DNA from: Alphaproteobacteria bacterium
Lineage (GTDB): Bacteria; Pseudomonadota; Alphaproteobacteria; SMXQ01
Reading direction: 5' to 3'
DNA length: 64,000 nt
Assembly (NCBI GenBank): GCA_030831315.1
Contig: JAURLI010000011.1
Coordinates: 1 to 64,000, forward strand
Both the position numbers and the translations under genes were made by a program. Numbering within the stretch: position 1 is the stretch's first letter; each line of letters starts with the position of its first letter. The notes under the pieces are model-generated. The model was not told the origin of the DNA, ran no database searches, and was given only the letters and a program-made list of their open reading frames with translations. Shown here in pieces: positions 1-9,831 of this stretch.

Positions 1-1485
1 GGCTTCAGCACCCGCTTCGGCTGCCGCCAGAAGCCCGTCGGGGAAGGGGAAGAAGGCGTCCGACGCCACCACCGAACCCTTGGCGCGCGGCGCCGTTTCA
101 CCCGCCGCCTTGGCCGCGTCCTGGGATTTCCACGCGGCGATGCGCGATGAATCGACGCGGCTCATCTGGCCCGCGCCGATACCGACAGTGGCGCCATCCT
201 TGACGTAGACGATGGCGTTCGACTTCACATGCTTGCAGATGCGGAAGGCGAACAGCATGTCGGCGATCTGCTGCGCCGTCGGCTTGCGCTTTGTCACCAC
301 CTTCAGATCCGTTTCCATGATGCGGCCCGAATCGCGGGTCTGCAGCAGGAAGCCGCCCGCCAGCGTGCGCACGGTCATGCCGGGCGAAGCCGCATCCGCC
401 ATGGTGCCGGTAGCCAGCACGCGAACATTTTTCTTTGCGGAAAGAACCTTTGCCGCTTCATCGGAAATTTCCGGTGCGATCACCACTTCGACGAACAGCT
501 TGGCGATTTCTTCCGCCGTCTTGCCGTCGAGCGGGCGGTTGGCGGCGATGATGCCGCCGAAGGCCGATACCGGGTCGCAGGCAAGCGCGCGCAGGTAGGC
601 CGAATGCAGATCGGCCCCGCGCGCGACACCGCAAGGATTGGCGTGCTTGATGATGGCGATCGCCGGATCTTCGAATTCGCTGACCAGTTCGAAGGCGGCG
701 TCGGTGTCGTTCAGGTTGTTGAACGACAGTTCCTTGCCCTGGATCTGCCTGGCCGTGGCGACGCCTGCGCGCGGGTGCATCGGATCTAGGTAAAATGCCG
801 CTTCCTGGTGCGGGTTCTCGCCGTAGCGCAGCACCTGGGCCAACTCGCCCGCAAGGGTGGCGCGACGCGGGAACTTCTCGCCCAGCACGCCCGCGAACCA
901 GCCCGAGATCGCCGAATCGTAGGCCGCCGTCCGTGCGTAGGCCACCGCGGCCATGCGCTTGCGAAAGGCAAACGAGGTGCCGCCCTTGTTCGCATCCAGT
1001 TCCGCCTTGAGCGCATCGTAGTCGGCGGCTTCCGTGATTACCGTGACGAAGGCGTGGTTCTTGGCCGCGGCGCGGATCATCGCCGGTCCGCCGATGTCGA
1101 TGTTTTCCACGCAATCGTCGTAACCGGCGCCCTTGGCGACGGTGGCTTCGAACGGATAGAGGTTGATGATCAGAAGATCGATCGGCCCGATGCCGTGCGC
1201 CTTCATCGCCGCCTGGTCCTCGGCGTTGTCGCGCCGCGCCAGGATGCCGCCATGAACCATCGGATGCAGGGTCTTGACCCGGCCATCCATCATTTCGGGA
1301 AAACCGGTCAGGTCCGCGACGTCCTTCACCGCAAGTCCCGCATCGCGCAACGCCTTGGCGGTGCCGCCCGTTGACACCAGATCGACGCCATGACCCGCGA
1401 GGAACCTGCCGATTTCGGCAAGTCCGGTCTTGTCGGAAACGCTGATGAGGGCGCGGGTAACGGGCTGGATGTCGGCGGTGCTCAT
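1..1485 (-). CDS. purH: Bifunctional AICAR formyltransferase / IMP cyclohydrolase, C-terminus cut by window edge
   Basis: Catalyses the last two steps of de novo IMP synthesis in the cytosol. The N-terminal MGS-like IMP cyclohydrolase domain shows STGGT (residues 38-42) and DGRVKTLHP (67-75). The AICAR transformylase domain shows KHANPCG near residue 280, the signature with the catalytic Lys and His. 495 codons are present; the family is usually about 520-530 residues, so roughly the last 30 lie outside the window. It is the last visible gene of a co-directional run that begins at htpX, about 40 bases after the dehydratase gene. The ATG start gives [10 protein letters not shown], just before the first conserved strand ([10 protein letters not shown]). 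Confidence 0.96.
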   Translation of the reverse strand, partial: MSTADIQPVTRALISVSDKTGLAEIGRFLAGHGVDLVSTGGTAKALRDAGLAVKDVADLTGFPEMMDGRVKTLHPMVHGGILARRDNAEDQAAMKAHGIGPIDLLIINLYPFEATVAKGAGYDDCVENIDIGGPAMIRAAAKNHAFVTVITEAADYDALKAELDANKGGTSFAFRKRMAAVAYARTAAYDSAISGWFAGVLGEKFPRRATLAGELAQVLRYGENPHQEAAFYLDPMHPRAGVATARQIQGKELSFNNLNDTDAAFELVSEFEDPAIAIIKHANPCGVARGADLHSAYLRALACDPVSAFGGIIAANRPLDGKTAEEIAKLFVEVVIAPEISDEAAKVLSAKKNVRVLATGTMADAASPGMTVRTLAGGFLLQTRDSGRIMETDLKVVTKRKPTAQQIADMLFAFRICKHVKSNAIVYVKDGATVGIGAGQMSRVDSSRIAAWKSQDAAKAAGETAPRAKGSVVASDAFFPFPDGLLAAAEAGAEA

Positions 1486-1525
1486 GGGAAGAATTGCCCT
1501 TCTTTCTGGGGTTGGTCAGGCGGGT

Positions 1526-3445
1526 TTACCGGCCGGCGCGTGCGGGGCCGTGATCGGGAGCATAGTCTGGGACGAGGCGCTGCAGCGTGCTGATGACCTG
1601 CCTGGGGTCGCGTGCCGCCGCTGCTGCGGCAAGCGTGTCGAGCCCATCGCTGAGCGTCGCGAGGTCGAGCGGCCGGGGCCGCGCAATCAGCACGCCCGGA
1701 TAACGCGTCGGCTCGGTCACCTCGGCCGCGTGGAACAGCGTTTCGTGCATCTTTTCGCCGGGGCGCAGGCCGGTGATGGCGATATCGATGTCCTTGCCCG
1801 GGTGCAGCCCGGCGAGGCGAATCATCTGTTGTGCAAGGTCCATGATCTTGACGGGCTTGCCCATGTCGAGCACGTAGATTGCCGAGCCCTGCCCGTCATG
1901 GGCGCCGAGCGCGCTCGCCTCCAGCACCAGTTCGACGGCCTCACGCACGGTCATGAAGTAGCGCGTCATGTCGGGATGGGTCACCGTCAGTGGCCCGCCC
2001 GCGGCAAGCTGGCGCTGGAACAGCGGCACCACGGATCCCGTCGAACCCAGCACGTTGCCGAAACGGACGGTGATGAAGCGGGTCGGAATGTCGTCGCCCT
2101 TCTCGCGCGCCAGATTGAGCGCCTGGCAATAGCTTTCCGCTACCCGTTTCGATGCGCCCATGACGGCCGCCGGGTTGACCGCCTTGTCGGTCGAAATCAG
2201 GACCATCGCCGTGACCTTCGCCGCGATGCAGGCATCGGCGACGTTGCGGCTGCCGATGGCATTGGTCAGCACGCCTTCTTCCGGGTTGGCTTCGACGATG
2301 GGAACGTGCTTGAGCGCGGCCGCATGGAAAACGAGATCCGGCCGCGCCGTATTGATTGCGTCATGGATGCGTGCGCGGTCGCGCACATCGGCCAGCACGG
2401 CGTGGCGAGCGAGCTCGGGCGTCCGCTCGCCGATCTCGAGATCGATCGTATAGAGTGCGAATTCGGTGTTGTCGACGAGCGTCAGTTCCGCCGGGCCGAT
2501 GGCCGCGATCTGGCGCGCAAGTTCGCCGCCGATGGTGCCGCCGGCCCCGGTCACCAGGACACGCCGACCCTTGATCAGCGTTTCCATCGCGCCGCGGTCG
2601 AGCACCTGTTGTGCGCGGCCGAGAAGGTCTTCGATGGCGATCGGGCGCGGCTCGATGCGCGGGCTTTGGGCGGCGCGGAAGTCGGTCATGCGTGGCAGGC
2701 GCGCCAGCGTGACGCCGAAAGATTCGGCCTGTTCCAGAAGCTTCGCCGTGACCTCGCCGGGCAGGGCGGAGTCCGTGATGATGAAGCGCCGCGGGCGCAG
2801 GCTGACGCCTTCCAGCCGGTCCATGAAATCGCCGACCCGATCAAGCGGGCCGCTCACTTCCACCCCGCGGATGCGATGGCCAATGCGTGCGCCGGTGGGA
2901 TCGATGATGCCGACGGCGCGATAGCGCGCGCCGGGATCGGTGGCAAGCGCACGAAGGAAAAGCTCGGTCCCATCGCCCGCACCGATCAGAAGGACGGGTA
3001 TGCGCTCGCCGCTCTCGGCGCCGATGACGATGGCTTCGCGGCCCTGCTTGGCGACACGGTAGAGAATGCGGGGGCCCGCCAAAAGCGCCACCAGCAGGAA
3101 CCAGTTGATGACCAGCGCCGAGCGCGGCATCGCCTCAAGGCGCGTCGTCCAGAACTGCGCCACGACGAAAACCAGGATGATCAGGGTGACGGTGCGCAGG
3201 ATGCGCAGGATTTCCGGCGTCGAGGTGTATTGCCAGACATCACGGTGCATCTGCATGAACACCAGCATCGCGGCCGCCACCACCGTGAACATGGCGGTGC
3301 CGAACACAACCAGTTCGGGGGAATAGTCCCAGGGATCGCCGCCCAGCCTGAGTACCAGCGCGATGAAAAACGACAGCGCCGCCATGACGGCGTCATGGCC
3401 GAAGATGAAGCCCGCGCGCAGCACTCGTCTCGTCTGCGGGCTCAT
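1526..3445 (-). CDS. Membrane nucleoside-diphosphate-sugar dehydratase/epimerase, WbpM/CapD/PglF type
   Basis: Inner-membrane SDR enzyme, probably a UDP-HexNAc 4,6-dehydratase that supplies a deoxyamino sugar for a surface polysaccharide or glycan. Four hydrophobic segments lie in residues 8-125. A first Rossmann-like CoA-binding domain follows (LLIGAGDG, about 152-159), then the catalytic SDR domain with GAGGTIG (300-306) and the STDKAVNP..MGASK region (418-433). The latter carries the Met and Lys of the modified catalytic triad of this family. The chosen ATG is preceded by AAGGAC at suitable spacing; an upstream in-frame ATG would add 29 residues lacking family character. It lies directly after the WecA/WbpL-like gene, a pairing typical of polysaccharide initiation. 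The exact sugar product cannot be told from sequence alone. Confidence 0.88.
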   Translation of the reverse strand: MSPQTRRVLRAGFIFGHDAVMAALSFFIALVLRLGGDPWDYSPELVVFGTAMFTVVAAAMLVFMQMHRDVWQYTSTPEILRILRTVTLIILVFVVAQFWTTRLEAMPRSALVINWFLLVALLAGPRILYRVAKQGREAIVIGAESGERIPVLLIGAGDGTELFLRALATDPGARYRAVGIIDPTGARIGHRIRGVEVSGPLDRVGDFMDRLEGVSLRPRRFIITDSALPGEVTAKLLEQAESFGVTLARLPRMTDFRAAQSPRIEPRPIAIEDLLGRAQQVLDRGAMETLIKGRRVLVTGAGGTIGGELARQIAAIGPAELTLVDNTEFALYTIDLEIGERTPELARHAVLADVRDRARIHDAINTARPDLVFHAAALKHVPIVEANPEEGVLTNAIGSRNVADACIAAKVTAMVLISTDKAVNPAAVMGASKRVAESYCQALNLAREKGDDIPTRFITVRFGNVLGSTGSVVPLFQRQLAAGGPLTVTHPDMTRYFMTVREAVELVLEASALGAHDGQGSAIYVLDMGKPVKIMDLAQQMIRLAGLHPGKDIDIAITGLRPGEKMHETLFHAAEVTEPTRYPGVLIARPRPLDLATLSDGLDTLAAAAAARDPRQVISTLQRLVPDYAPDHGPARAGR

Positions 3446-3562
3446 CGCGAAAGGTCCTTGGATTGCGGGGCGGCGGCTTCGGCCCTTGGCATCATGGCGC
3501 GCATTTTCGTTCAACTGGGCGGGCAAGTCCATCGGCAGGACCGCCCCCGGAGATTTTGAAAC

Positions 3563-4630
3563 CTATATTTTTCCGTCGCTTTCGGCGGGCAGCGCGCGGC
3601 CAAGCCACAGCAGCATCCAGCCGGTGACGACAGCCCCCGCGGCAAGGCAGAGCGCTACGCTCTTCCAGCCCACGACCTGCACGGACAACAGGGCGATCAT
3701 GGCGAGAAAGAGGTTGCCCGCGGCGATGAAGCGCGCGACGCGGGCATGGCCCAGCCCGCGCTGCACGGCGCGCTGATAAAAATGCTTCTTGTGGGCCCGC
3801 CAGACGGCTTCGCCCGCGAGCGCCCGGCGCGCGATGGTCAGGGTGGCATCGGCCAGATAATAGGCGGGCAGGATCAGCGCCGCCGTCCAGAATCCCCAGG
3901 CGGCAAGGGTCAGCAGCATCCAGCCGAGCAGGTAGCCGAGCGCGATGGAGCCGACATCGCCCATGAAGACGCGGGCGGGATGCCAGTTCAGGATCAGAAA
4001 ACCGGCGGCGCTGGCGGCGGTCAGCAGCGCTGCCAGCGCCACCGTCAGCCCGCCCGTCCCCGTGTCTGGTCCCGCGCTCGCCAGCACGGCGAAAATCCCG
4101 GTGCCGATGGCAATTGTCTCAACGCCCGCCAGCCCGTCGATGCCGTCCATGAAATTGTAGAGGTTGATGAACCATACCCACAGCAGCCCCGCCGCGATCC
4201 GGTCGGCCGCGAAGGGCAGCAGTCCCTGGAACACCATCAGCTTGTCGGGCATCAGCGCCAATGCCGCGCCGACGGCGGCGATATGCGCGCCGAAACGGAC
4301 GATGACAGGCAGGTCACGCAGATCGTCGATCCATGACAGGGCGGCCAGCGCCGCGGCCAGGGCGACGACGACGAAGGCTTCGATGTCGCCCGGGCGATGC
4401 AGCCAGAACACGGCGGCGATCAACGGCAGGGCGACGGCGAGGATGCCGATGCCGCCGCCGCGCGGCGTCGGTGCGGAATGGCTGGAGCGTTCGTTGGGAT
4501 GATCCAGCACCTGGCGGCGGTGCAGCCAGCCGATCACCCAGCGCGTCACCATCCAGCTGGCGCCTGCGGTCAACGCGGCCAGCGCTAGCGCACCGGCCAT
4601 GCTGCCCGTGCTCGCCAGTTCCGCCATCAT
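3563..4630 (-). CDS. Polyprenyl-phosphate glycosyl-1-phosphate transferase, MraY/WecA/WbpL family
   Basis: Multi-pass inner-membrane enzyme that transfers a sugar-1-phosphate from UDP-sugar to undecaprenyl phosphate, the first committed step of a lipid-linked glycan. Family motifs are intact: DD at 102-103, NFMDGIDG (159-166), NWHPARVFMGDVGS (215-228) and the basic HKKHFYQ loop (280-286). About ten hydrophobic helices fill the remaining 355 residues. It begins ten bases after the heparinase-like stop with a GGGAAGGGG ribosome site. An upstream in-frame extension overlapping that gene has no membrane character and is rejected. The WbpM-like dehydratase follows, so the pair probably starts O-antigen, capsule or exopolysaccharide synthesis. 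MraY itself is unlikely, because there is no division cluster here. Confidence 0.88.
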   Translation of the reverse strand: MMAELASTGSMAGALALAALTAGASWMVTRWVIGWLHRRQVLDHPNERSSHSAPTPRGGGIGILAVALPLIAAVFWLHRPGDIEAFVVVALAAALAALSWIDDLRDLPVIVRFGAHIAAVGAALALMPDKLMVFQGLLPFAADRIAAGLLWVWFINLYNFMDGIDGLAGVETIAIGTGIFAVLASAGPDTGTGGLTVALAALLTAASAAGFLILNWHPARVFMGDVGSIALGYLLGWMLLTLAAWGFWTAALILPAYYLADATLTIARRALAGEAVWRAHKKHFYQRAVQRGLGHARVARFIAAGNLFLAMIALLSVQVVGWKSVALCLAAGAVVTGWMLLWLGRALPAESDGKI

Positions 4631-4640
4631 GCCCCTTCCC

Positions 4641-6467
4641 TCATGTCTTGTCCTTGAGGCGCGTGAACGCCCAGCGCAAGGTCGCACCCGGGCGCGGGCC
4701 GGTGGCGGTGACGCCGCCGCTGACGACGATCTGGCTGGCGCGGCGCATGTCGCCGGTCCCGACATAGATCGAGTCGTCGACGCTGACGTTGCCGCCCTCG
4801 GCGCGGAAGCGCCAACCCGCACCCGACGGCAGGCGCAGCAGTACGGTGCCGCCCTCCTGAACCAGCGACGCGGTCACGCCCGGATGCAGGTGGAAGCGCA
4901 CGGAAAAACTGCGCGGCCGGCCGACGCGCCACGGCCACAGGCGTCGCTCGGCCTTGTCGTCGCCCGTTGCGGCGGATGATTTTTCACTCTCGCGCCCGGG
5001 CGGGTACAGGTGATCTTCGCCGCGCACTTCCTCACCGCCTGCGGCGATCCACAGTCGCCTGCGATGGATCAGTCCGAAACCGCACAGGTAGCCGTCATGG
5101 CTGGCGTCGAGCCAGGTCGATCCTTCCGCCTCTGAGCGCTTGCGCGTGACGTTGACGGGATGCTTGCCGATCTCGCTGCCGCGTCCCGGGGCCTCCAGAA
5201 TTTCAGTCGAATTGGTATCGGCAAGCGTCAGGGTCGAATGGGCAGCGGTCGCGCGGAGCGCCTGGCGCCATTGGGCGCCCAATCCCGGTCCGCCACCGCA
5301 ATTGACGACGAGACGTTCCTTGCCGACGCTCATTTCAAAAGACAGCGTTCCGGCAAAGGTATGGTCACGCGCACCCGGCGGGGGCGGCGCGCCCATGTCG
5401 CAGATCAGCAGGGTGCGGTTGACGGCGACGCGCTCGAAGCCGGAATGGAGCGCGCCGGTCAGCGGCTTGCCCGGGGCTTCGGAGCGCGTCAGTACCATGT
5501 CGATGAGCCACGCCTCGCCCTCGCCCGAATCGTTGAACAGCGCCAGACCGCCGTCGCCGTGCCGGAAAAAGCGCAGCATAGGCGCCATGCGGTCGATGGA
5601 ACGTTGAACCATGTCGGGCACGTCATGTCCGCCCGCCAGCAGCACGGCGCGAATGTCGACCAGATCGCGCAGCACGGCGAATTGCTGGGCGGGCGAGCGT
5701 TCGATGTGGCCGCCATCGCCCAGTACCTGACGTTCGAGTTCGTGGGCGAGCCGCGCGAGCGTGCGCTTCAGACGCCAGCCGCCGCCGAACAGTGCTGCCG
5801 CGGCAAAGACCTGCCCTTTCAGGACGGTCAGAAGCCGCGCCCCGGAAAGACCTCCGGCCCCGCCGCGCAGCAGGTGGCGCCCCTGGCGGGCCAGGCTGTT
5901 GAAGAAGTCGCGCTCGAAGGCGGGTTCGGCGCCCTGCAATATGACGTCGGCGCTGGTGATCCACGCGCTGATGCGCGCGGCCAGGATATCGGGCCGCCAT
6001 GGCATCCGCTTCCAGCGCTGGTGGCGGGCGATCCAGTCGGCGACCAGCCGTCGCGCCGTCTCGCGCGCGGGTTCGCCGCCGGCGACGCGCAGGTCGCGCA
6101 GCCAGCCGAATTCGTGCAGGGCGGCCAGCCAGTCAGGCGCGGCCGACGCAGGCGACCACAGGGCCATGCCCGGGCCGGCACCCTGGGTCGGCGGGGTTAC
6201 ACGTACGATGCGACCGGCAAAGGTGAAGGTACCGCCGATGATGGCGCGTCCGCGGGCGGCATCGCCGGGCCACGGGTCGATGGGCATGCCGGCGATGACT
6301 CTCGGCGCGCCACCACGCAGCAACAGGCCATGAGCGGGCGAGGCGTAATAGATGCTGCGCAACGCATAACCCAGGGCGCGGGTGTTATGGGCGACGGGGC
6401 GGCGCGCGACGGCGGTATACCAGCCGAAGGGCGGGCGCTGGGGCGACGGGGGTGCGGCCTCGCTCAT
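4641..6467 (-). CDS. Heparinase II/III family protein
   Basis: 608 residues, the usual length of the alphaproteobacterial heparinase II/III-like family. It has an alpha-helical N-terminal half and a beta-rich C-terminal half with the family pattern around residues 365-420 (TFAGTLSFEMSVG and AHSTLTLADTNST). Characterised relatives are polysaccharide lyases, but the substrate of this chromosomal group is not established and no activity should be assumed. No signal peptide is evident at the N-terminus (MSEAAPPSPQRP). It lies between rpe (15 bases upstream) and the glycosyl-1-phosphate transferase in one run with purH, a neighbourhood common for this family in alphaproteobacteria. The adjacent polysaccharide genes make a role in envelope glycan processing plausible, though this is inference. 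Confidence 0.85.
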   Translation of the reverse strand: MSEAAPPSPQRPPFGWYTAVARRPVAHNTRALGYALRSIYYASPAHGLLLRGGAPRVIAGMPIDPWPGDAARGRAIIGGTFTFAGRIVRVTPPTQGAGPGMALWSPASAAPDWLAALHEFGWLRDLRVAGGEPARETARRLVADWIARHQRWKRMPWRPDILAARISAWITSADVILQGAEPAFERDFFNSLARQGRHLLRGGAGGLSGARLLTVLKGQVFAAAALFGGGWRLKRTLARLAHELERQVLGDGGHIERSPAQQFAVLRDLVDIRAVLLAGGHDVPDMVQRSIDRMAPMLRFFRHGDGGLALFNDSGEGEAWLIDMVLTRSEAPGKPLTGALHSGFERVAVNRTLLICDMGAPPPPGARDHTFAGTLSFEMSVGKERLVVNCGGGPGLGAQWRQALRATAAHSTLTLADTNSTEILEAPGRGSEIGKHPVNVTRKRSEAEGSTWLDASHDGYLCGFGLIHRRRLWIAAGGEEVRGEDHLYPPGRESEKSSAATGDDKAERRLWPWRVGRPRSFSVRFHLHPGVTASLVQEGGTVLLRLPSGAGWRFRAEGGNVSVDDSIYVGTGDMRRASQIVVSGGVTATGPRPGATLRWAFTRLKDKT

Positions 6468-6482
6468 GGCCCGGCGCTCCGC

Positions 6483-7145
6483 TCAGGAGCCGCGCAGGCG
6501 GGCGATGTTGGCGGCGTAGGCGTTCTCGCCACCCTTGAAGGTGGCGGTGCCGGCGACCAGCAGGTCGGCACCTGCCGCGATGACGCGGGCTGCCGTGTCC
6601 ATGTTGACGCCGCCGTCCACTTCAAGATCGATGTCGCGCCCCGTGGCGTCGATCATCTTTCGCACGGCGGCGATCTTGGCGAGTTGCGAGTCGATGAAAG
6701 CCTGCCCGCCGAAGCCCGGATTGACGGTCATTACCAGCACCAGATCGATATCGCCGATGATGTTGTCGAGCGCTTCCACCGGCGTTCCGGGGTTGAGCGC
6801 CACGCCCGCCTTCTTGCCCAGCGACCTGATCAGCTGCACCGTGCGGTGCAGATGGGGGCCTGCTTCGGGGTGTACGGTGATGATGTCGGCGCCTGCCTCG
6901 GCAAAGCCGGGGACGTAGGGGTCGACCGGCGAAATCATCAGGTGAACGTCGAAGGGAAGCGCGCTGTGGGCGCGGAGCGCCTTCACGACGTCGGAACCGA
7001 TGGTGATGTTGGGAACGAAGTGGCCGTCCATGACGTCGACATGGATCATGTCGGCGCCAGCCTTGGTGACCGCGGCGATTTCGGAGCCGAGGCGCGCGAA
7101 ATCGGCGGCAAGGATGGAGGGTGCTATGCGGACGGGCTTGGCCAC
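6483..7145 (-). CDS. rpe: Ribulose-phosphate 3-epimerase
   Basis: Interconverts D-ribulose 5-phosphate and D-xylulose 5-phosphate in the pentose phosphate and Calvin pathways. This is a TIM-barrel protein of 220 residues with metal ligands His35 and Asp37 ([13 protein letters not shown]), His68 (FDVHLM), and a later Asp in LEVDGGVN. The phosphate-binding end carries VAGTATF. The GTG start at [11 protein letters not shown] is chosen because it falls four bases past the rsmB stop and just before the first strand. A longer frame starting upstream would overlap rsmB and add a non-conserved leader. It sits between rsmB and the heparinase-like gene and is probably translationally coupled to rsmB. 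Confidence 0.95.
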   Translation of the reverse strand: MAKPVRIAPSILAADFARLGSEIAAVTKAGADMIHVDVMDGHFVPNITIGSDVVKALRAHSALPFDVHLMISPVDPYVPGFAEAGADIITVHPEAGPHLHRTVQLIRSLGKKAGVALNPGTPVEALDNIIGDIDLVLVMTVNPGFGGQAFIDSQLAKIAAVRKMIDATGRDIDLEVDGGVNMDTAARVIAAGADLLVAGTATFKGGENAYAANIARLRGS

Positions 7146-7149
7146 GCCG

Positions 7150-8550
7150 TTAGGTAGCAGCTTCCCCAGACCGCCGCAAGCGCGCGGTGAAGAAGCCGTC
7201 ACAGCCGCCTGCACCGGCCAGCATGGAGGGCAACGAGCGGAAGAACCCGGCGTCGGTCGCGGCGGCTTCCAGGCCCGGCAACTCGGCGGCAGTCACGGCT
7301 TGCGGGGTGAAGTCGGTATGGCGGGCAAGGAAGGCGGCGATGCGGTCTTCCCCCTCGGCGGGTTCCAGCGAACAGACGGCATAGACGAGCTGCCCGCCCG
7401 GGCGTGTCAGGCGGGCGGCCGCATCCAGTAATTCATCCTGAAGGCGGGTGGCGGCGGCGATGTCGTCCTCGCGGCGCAGGCGGGCGATGTCGGGATGGCG
7501 CCGGATAGTACCGGTGGCGCTGCAAGGCGCATCGAGCAGGACTGCGTCGAAGGGCGGGGCTTCATATCGGCGGGCGTCGGCTTCCGCCAGCTGGGCCTTG
7601 AGCCCCGTGCGCGCAAGGTTTGCAGCGACCATATCGAGGCGCGCATGGGACTGATCGAGCGCGGTGACGTGCGCGCCCGCTGCCGCCAGTTGCAGGGTCT
7701 TGCCGCCCGGTGCCGCGCACATGTCGAGCACACGCAGCCCGGTGATGGGGCCGAGCAGCCGGGCCGGCACCTGTGCCGCCGCATCCTGCACCCACCAGCG
7801 TCCTTCGCCGTAGCCAGCAAGTTCGGACACCGCACCGCCCTTGCGCTGGCGCACCGCGCCTGTGGCCAGAAGCTCGGCATCGAGTTCCGCGGCGAGGGCC
7901 GCCGCCTCTCCCGGGTCGCGGGGGCAGAGATCGAGCGGCGGCTCGGCCAGATGCGCGCTCGCGATGGCGCGCGCCGCCGCTTCGCCGTATGCGGCCGCCC
8001 AGTTCTGCCAGAGCCAGTCGGGCGTGTTGAGACGCGCTTCATCAAGCCCGTCGATCAGCGCCTTGCCCTCGCGCGCGACGCGGCGCAGCACGGCGTTGAC
8101 CAGTCCCTTGAATTTCTGCTGATTGAGGGCCTCCGTCATTTCGACGGCGGTGGCGACGGCGGCGTGGGAGGGGGTGCCCAGATAGAGCAGCTGTACGATG
8201 CCGAGTGCGAGGATGTTGCGCACCACGCGTGCACCCTGGGGCAACGGGCGTTCGATCAGGCGCGCAAGAACGGCATCGATTTCCCCGGCCCGTCTCATGG
8301 CGGTGGCCAGAAGAAGCCGGGCGAAGGCGCGATCGCGCGTGGACAGGCCGGAAAAGCCGGCGGTGCCGTCGAGCGCCGCTTCAAGGGCCGTGTACTGGCT
8401 TTCGATGCGGCCAAGCGCCGCGCAGGCGGCGCGCCGTGCATCGGCGGGCAGGCTGCGCGCGGACTGCGGCCGGTCGGGCTCGCGCTTGCGGCGCGGGGTG
8501 CCAGGATTTGAGGGTCGCGGTCGGGCGGGACCGGGCGGGCGCTCGGCCAT
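7150..8550 (-). CDS. rsmB: 16S rRNA m5C967 methyltransferase RsmB
   Basis: SAM-dependent methyltransferase that makes 5-methylcytosine at position 967 of 16S rRNA. It has an N-terminal NusB-like helical domain (about residues 38-165) and a C-terminal Rossmann methyltransferase domain. That domain has motif [13 protein letters not shown] (274-285), Cys343 in DAPCSATG and Cys393 in VCSLEP, the two-cysteine arrangement of RNA m5C enzymes. The first 35 or so residues are Pro/Arg rich and probably disordered. The start codon overlaps the htpX stop (TGATG), so the two are translationally coupled. The htpX-rsmB pairing is conserved in alphaproteobacteria. Confidence 0.95.
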   Translation of the reverse strand: MAERPPGPARPRPSNPGTPRRKREPDRPQSARSLPADARRAACAALGRIESQYTALEAALDGTAGFSGLSTRDRAFARLLLATAMRRAGEIDAVLARLIERPLPQGARVVRNILALGIVQLLYLGTPSHAAVATAVEMTEALNQQKFKGLVNAVLRRVAREGKALIDGLDEARLNTPDWLWQNWAAAYGEAAARAIASAHLAEPPLDLCPRDPGEAAALAAELDAELLATGAVRQRKGGAVSELAGYGEGRWWVQDAAAQVPARLLGPITGLRVLDMCAAPGGKTLQLAAAGAHVTALDQSHARLDMVAANLARTGLKAQLAEADARRYEAPPFDAVLLDAPCSATGTIRRHPDIARLRREDDIAAATRLQDELLDAAARLTRPGGQLVYAVCSLEPAEGEDRIAAFLARHTDFTPQAVTAAELPGLEAAATDAGFFRSLPSMLAGAGGCDGFFTARLRRSGEAAT

Positions 8551-9407
8551 CAGGCCCAGGGCCCGGAGATGCCCGCCATCTCGCGCAGGCGGGCGACGCG
8601 GTTGGCGGTCGCGGGGTGGGTGGAAAACAGGCTGTCGACCGCATGGGCATGCAGCGGGTTGATGATGAACATGTGCGCGGTGGCGGGGTTGTGTTCGGCC
8701 GCGTTGTTGTCGACTTCCTCGGCTGCCGACTGGATGCGCTCGAGCGCAGTGGCGAGCCAGAGCGGCCTGCCGCAGATTTCGGCGCCGATGCGGTCGGCCT
8801 CGTATTCGCGGGTGCGCGAGATTGCCATCTGCACCAGCATCGCCGCGACCGGCGCCAACACCATGACAAGGATCACGCCGACGATGCCGAGCGGGTTGTT
8901 GCGGTTCTGCCCGCCGCCGATCAGGAAGGCGAAATTGGCGAGAAAGCCGATGGCGCCTGCGATCGTCGCCGTCAGGGTCTGGATCAGCGTGTCGCGGTTT
9001 TTCACATGGGCAAGTTCATGCGCCATGACGCCCGCGATCTCTTCATGGCTGAGGCGCTGCAATAGGCCTGTCGTCGCCGCGACTGCGGCGTTTTCGGGAT
9101 TGCGCCCGGTGGCGAAGGCGTTGGGCTGGTCGTTGTCGATGACATAGACGCGCGGCATCGGCAGGTCGGCATTGGCTGCCAGTTGCTCGACGATACCGTA
9201 GAAGCCGGGTGCTTCGGCGCGGCCCACCTCGCGCGCGCCATACATGGAAAGGACCATGCGGTCCGAGTTCCAGTAGGCAAACAGATTCATCGCCGCGGCG
9301 ATGGCAAAGGCGATCAGCATGCCGCCTTCGCCGCCGATGAAAAATCCAACGGTCAGGAACAGGGCGGTGATGCCGGCGATCAGGACTGCGGTACGGAAAT
9401 GGGCCAT
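8550..9407 (-). CDS. htpX: M48 family membrane zinc metalloprotease HtpX
   Basis: Inner-membrane zinc endopeptidase involved in quality control of membrane proteins. It has two hydrophobic segments at residues 7-22 and 28-46, then the catalytic HELAH (130-134) followed by KNRDTL. Two further membrane segments come next ([17 protein letters not shown] and the [20 protein letters not shown] region), and the third zinc ligand lies in the REYEADR helix. At 285 residues it has the normal length. A GGAAAG ribosome site precedes the ATG. It is the first gene of the purH-directed run and diverges from the SdhAF4-like gene across roughly 95 bases. A GGCCG/CGGCC dyad lies at 9419-9433 in that spacer, but no clear heat-shock promoter was found. 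Confidence 0.95.
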   Translation of the reverse strand: MAHFRTAVLIAGITALFLTVGFFIGGEGGMLIAFAIAAAMNLFAYWNSDRMVLSMYGAREVGRAEAPGFYGIVEQLAANADLPMPRVYVIDNDQPNAFATGRNPENAAVAATTGLLQRLSHEEIAGVMAHELAHVKNRDTLIQTLTATIAGAIGFLANFAFLIGGGQNRNNPLGIVGVILVMVLAPVAAMLVQMAISRTREYEADRIGAEICGRPLWLATALERIQSAAEEVDNNAAEHNPATAHMFIINPLHAHAVDSLFSTHPATANRVARLREMAGISGPWA

Positions 9408-9501
9408 CGGGTCTTTCCGGCCGCCTAGCGGCCGTGGACTGGTAATTTCGCTGAAAGTACTTAGATTGGGCGGAGGTCCCGTTCAAGGGGCACCCAGCAA
9501 T

Positions 9502-9708
9502 ATGCACCGCCGACACACTATGACCGATACGCCGAAGAAACCCTCCCGAATACTTCCGCCCATGCCCCCTCCGGCTCCGGCGCGCCGGCCCCTGGCGCCG
9601 GTTCCGGCAGATGGCGGCGGCGAAGGCAAGCCCGAGGCCGAGCGCAAGACCCCCGATCCGACCCGGTTCGGCGACTGGGAAAAGAACGGGCGCTGCATCG
9701 ACTTTTGA
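9502..9708 (+). CDS. DUF1674 / succinate dehydrogenase assembly factor 4-like protein
   Basis: Small protein of 68 residues whose C-terminal end (DPTRFGDWEKNGRCIDF) is the hallmark of DUF1674. Its mitochondrial member SDHAF4 protects the flavinated succinate dehydrogenase subunit during complex II assembly. The N-terminal part is Pro/Ala rich and looks disordered. The ATG at 9502 has AAGGGG eleven bases upstream; a second ATG at 9520 (MTDTPKKP) is an alternative start. It is divergent from htpX, the usual position of this family in alphaproteobacteria. A bacterial role in SDH maturation is inferred from family membership. Confidence 0.85.
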   Translation: MHRRHTMTDTPKKPSRILPPMPPPAPARRPLAPVPADGGGEGKPEAERKTPDPTRFGDWEKNGRCIDF

Positions 9709-9714
9709 TGCAGT

Positions 9715-9734
9715 TTACATATCATTATATGTAA
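9715..9734. promoter_or_regulatory. Perfect AT-rich 8+8 inverted repeat
   Basis: TTACATAT-CATT-ATATGTAA is a perfect 20-base dyad lying six bases after the DUF1674 stop, in DNA that is otherwise GC-rich. It could be an operator for a dimeric regulator acting on the nuclease gene downstream, or a weak RNA hairpin. A related smaller dyad (TACA-AACA-TGTA) follows about 20 bases later. No regulator gene lies next to it. Confidence 0.4.
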
Positions 9735-9780
9735 GTTCTTGATTTGTTCTATACAAACATGTAGGTTGTTCGGCTGAGGC

Positions 9781-9803
9781 ACACCTCGGGCGGTCCGGGG
9801 TGT
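9781..9803 (+). terminator. Hairpin between the DUF1674 gene and the nuclease gene
   Basis: ACACCTCGG and CCGGGGTGT form a nine-pair stem with one G-U pair around GCGGT. A T-rich stretch with interruptions follows (CGTCGTTTCTCTGTTTCT). This is a plausible but imperfect intrinsic terminator. Confidence 0.4.
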
Positions 9804-9831
9804 CGTCGTTTCTCTGTTTCTGGAACAGCCG

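Noticed and set aside
1430-3559. A 709-codon open frame on the plus strand
   Set aside because: It lies wholly opposite the dehydratase gene, is rich in Arg/His/Asp/Gly without domains, and is the usual antisense shadow in GC-rich coding DNA.
5160-7157. A 665-codon plus-strand frame over the heparinase-like and rpe genes
   Set aside because: It spans two well-supported genes on the other strand and has no recognisable motif or ribosome site.
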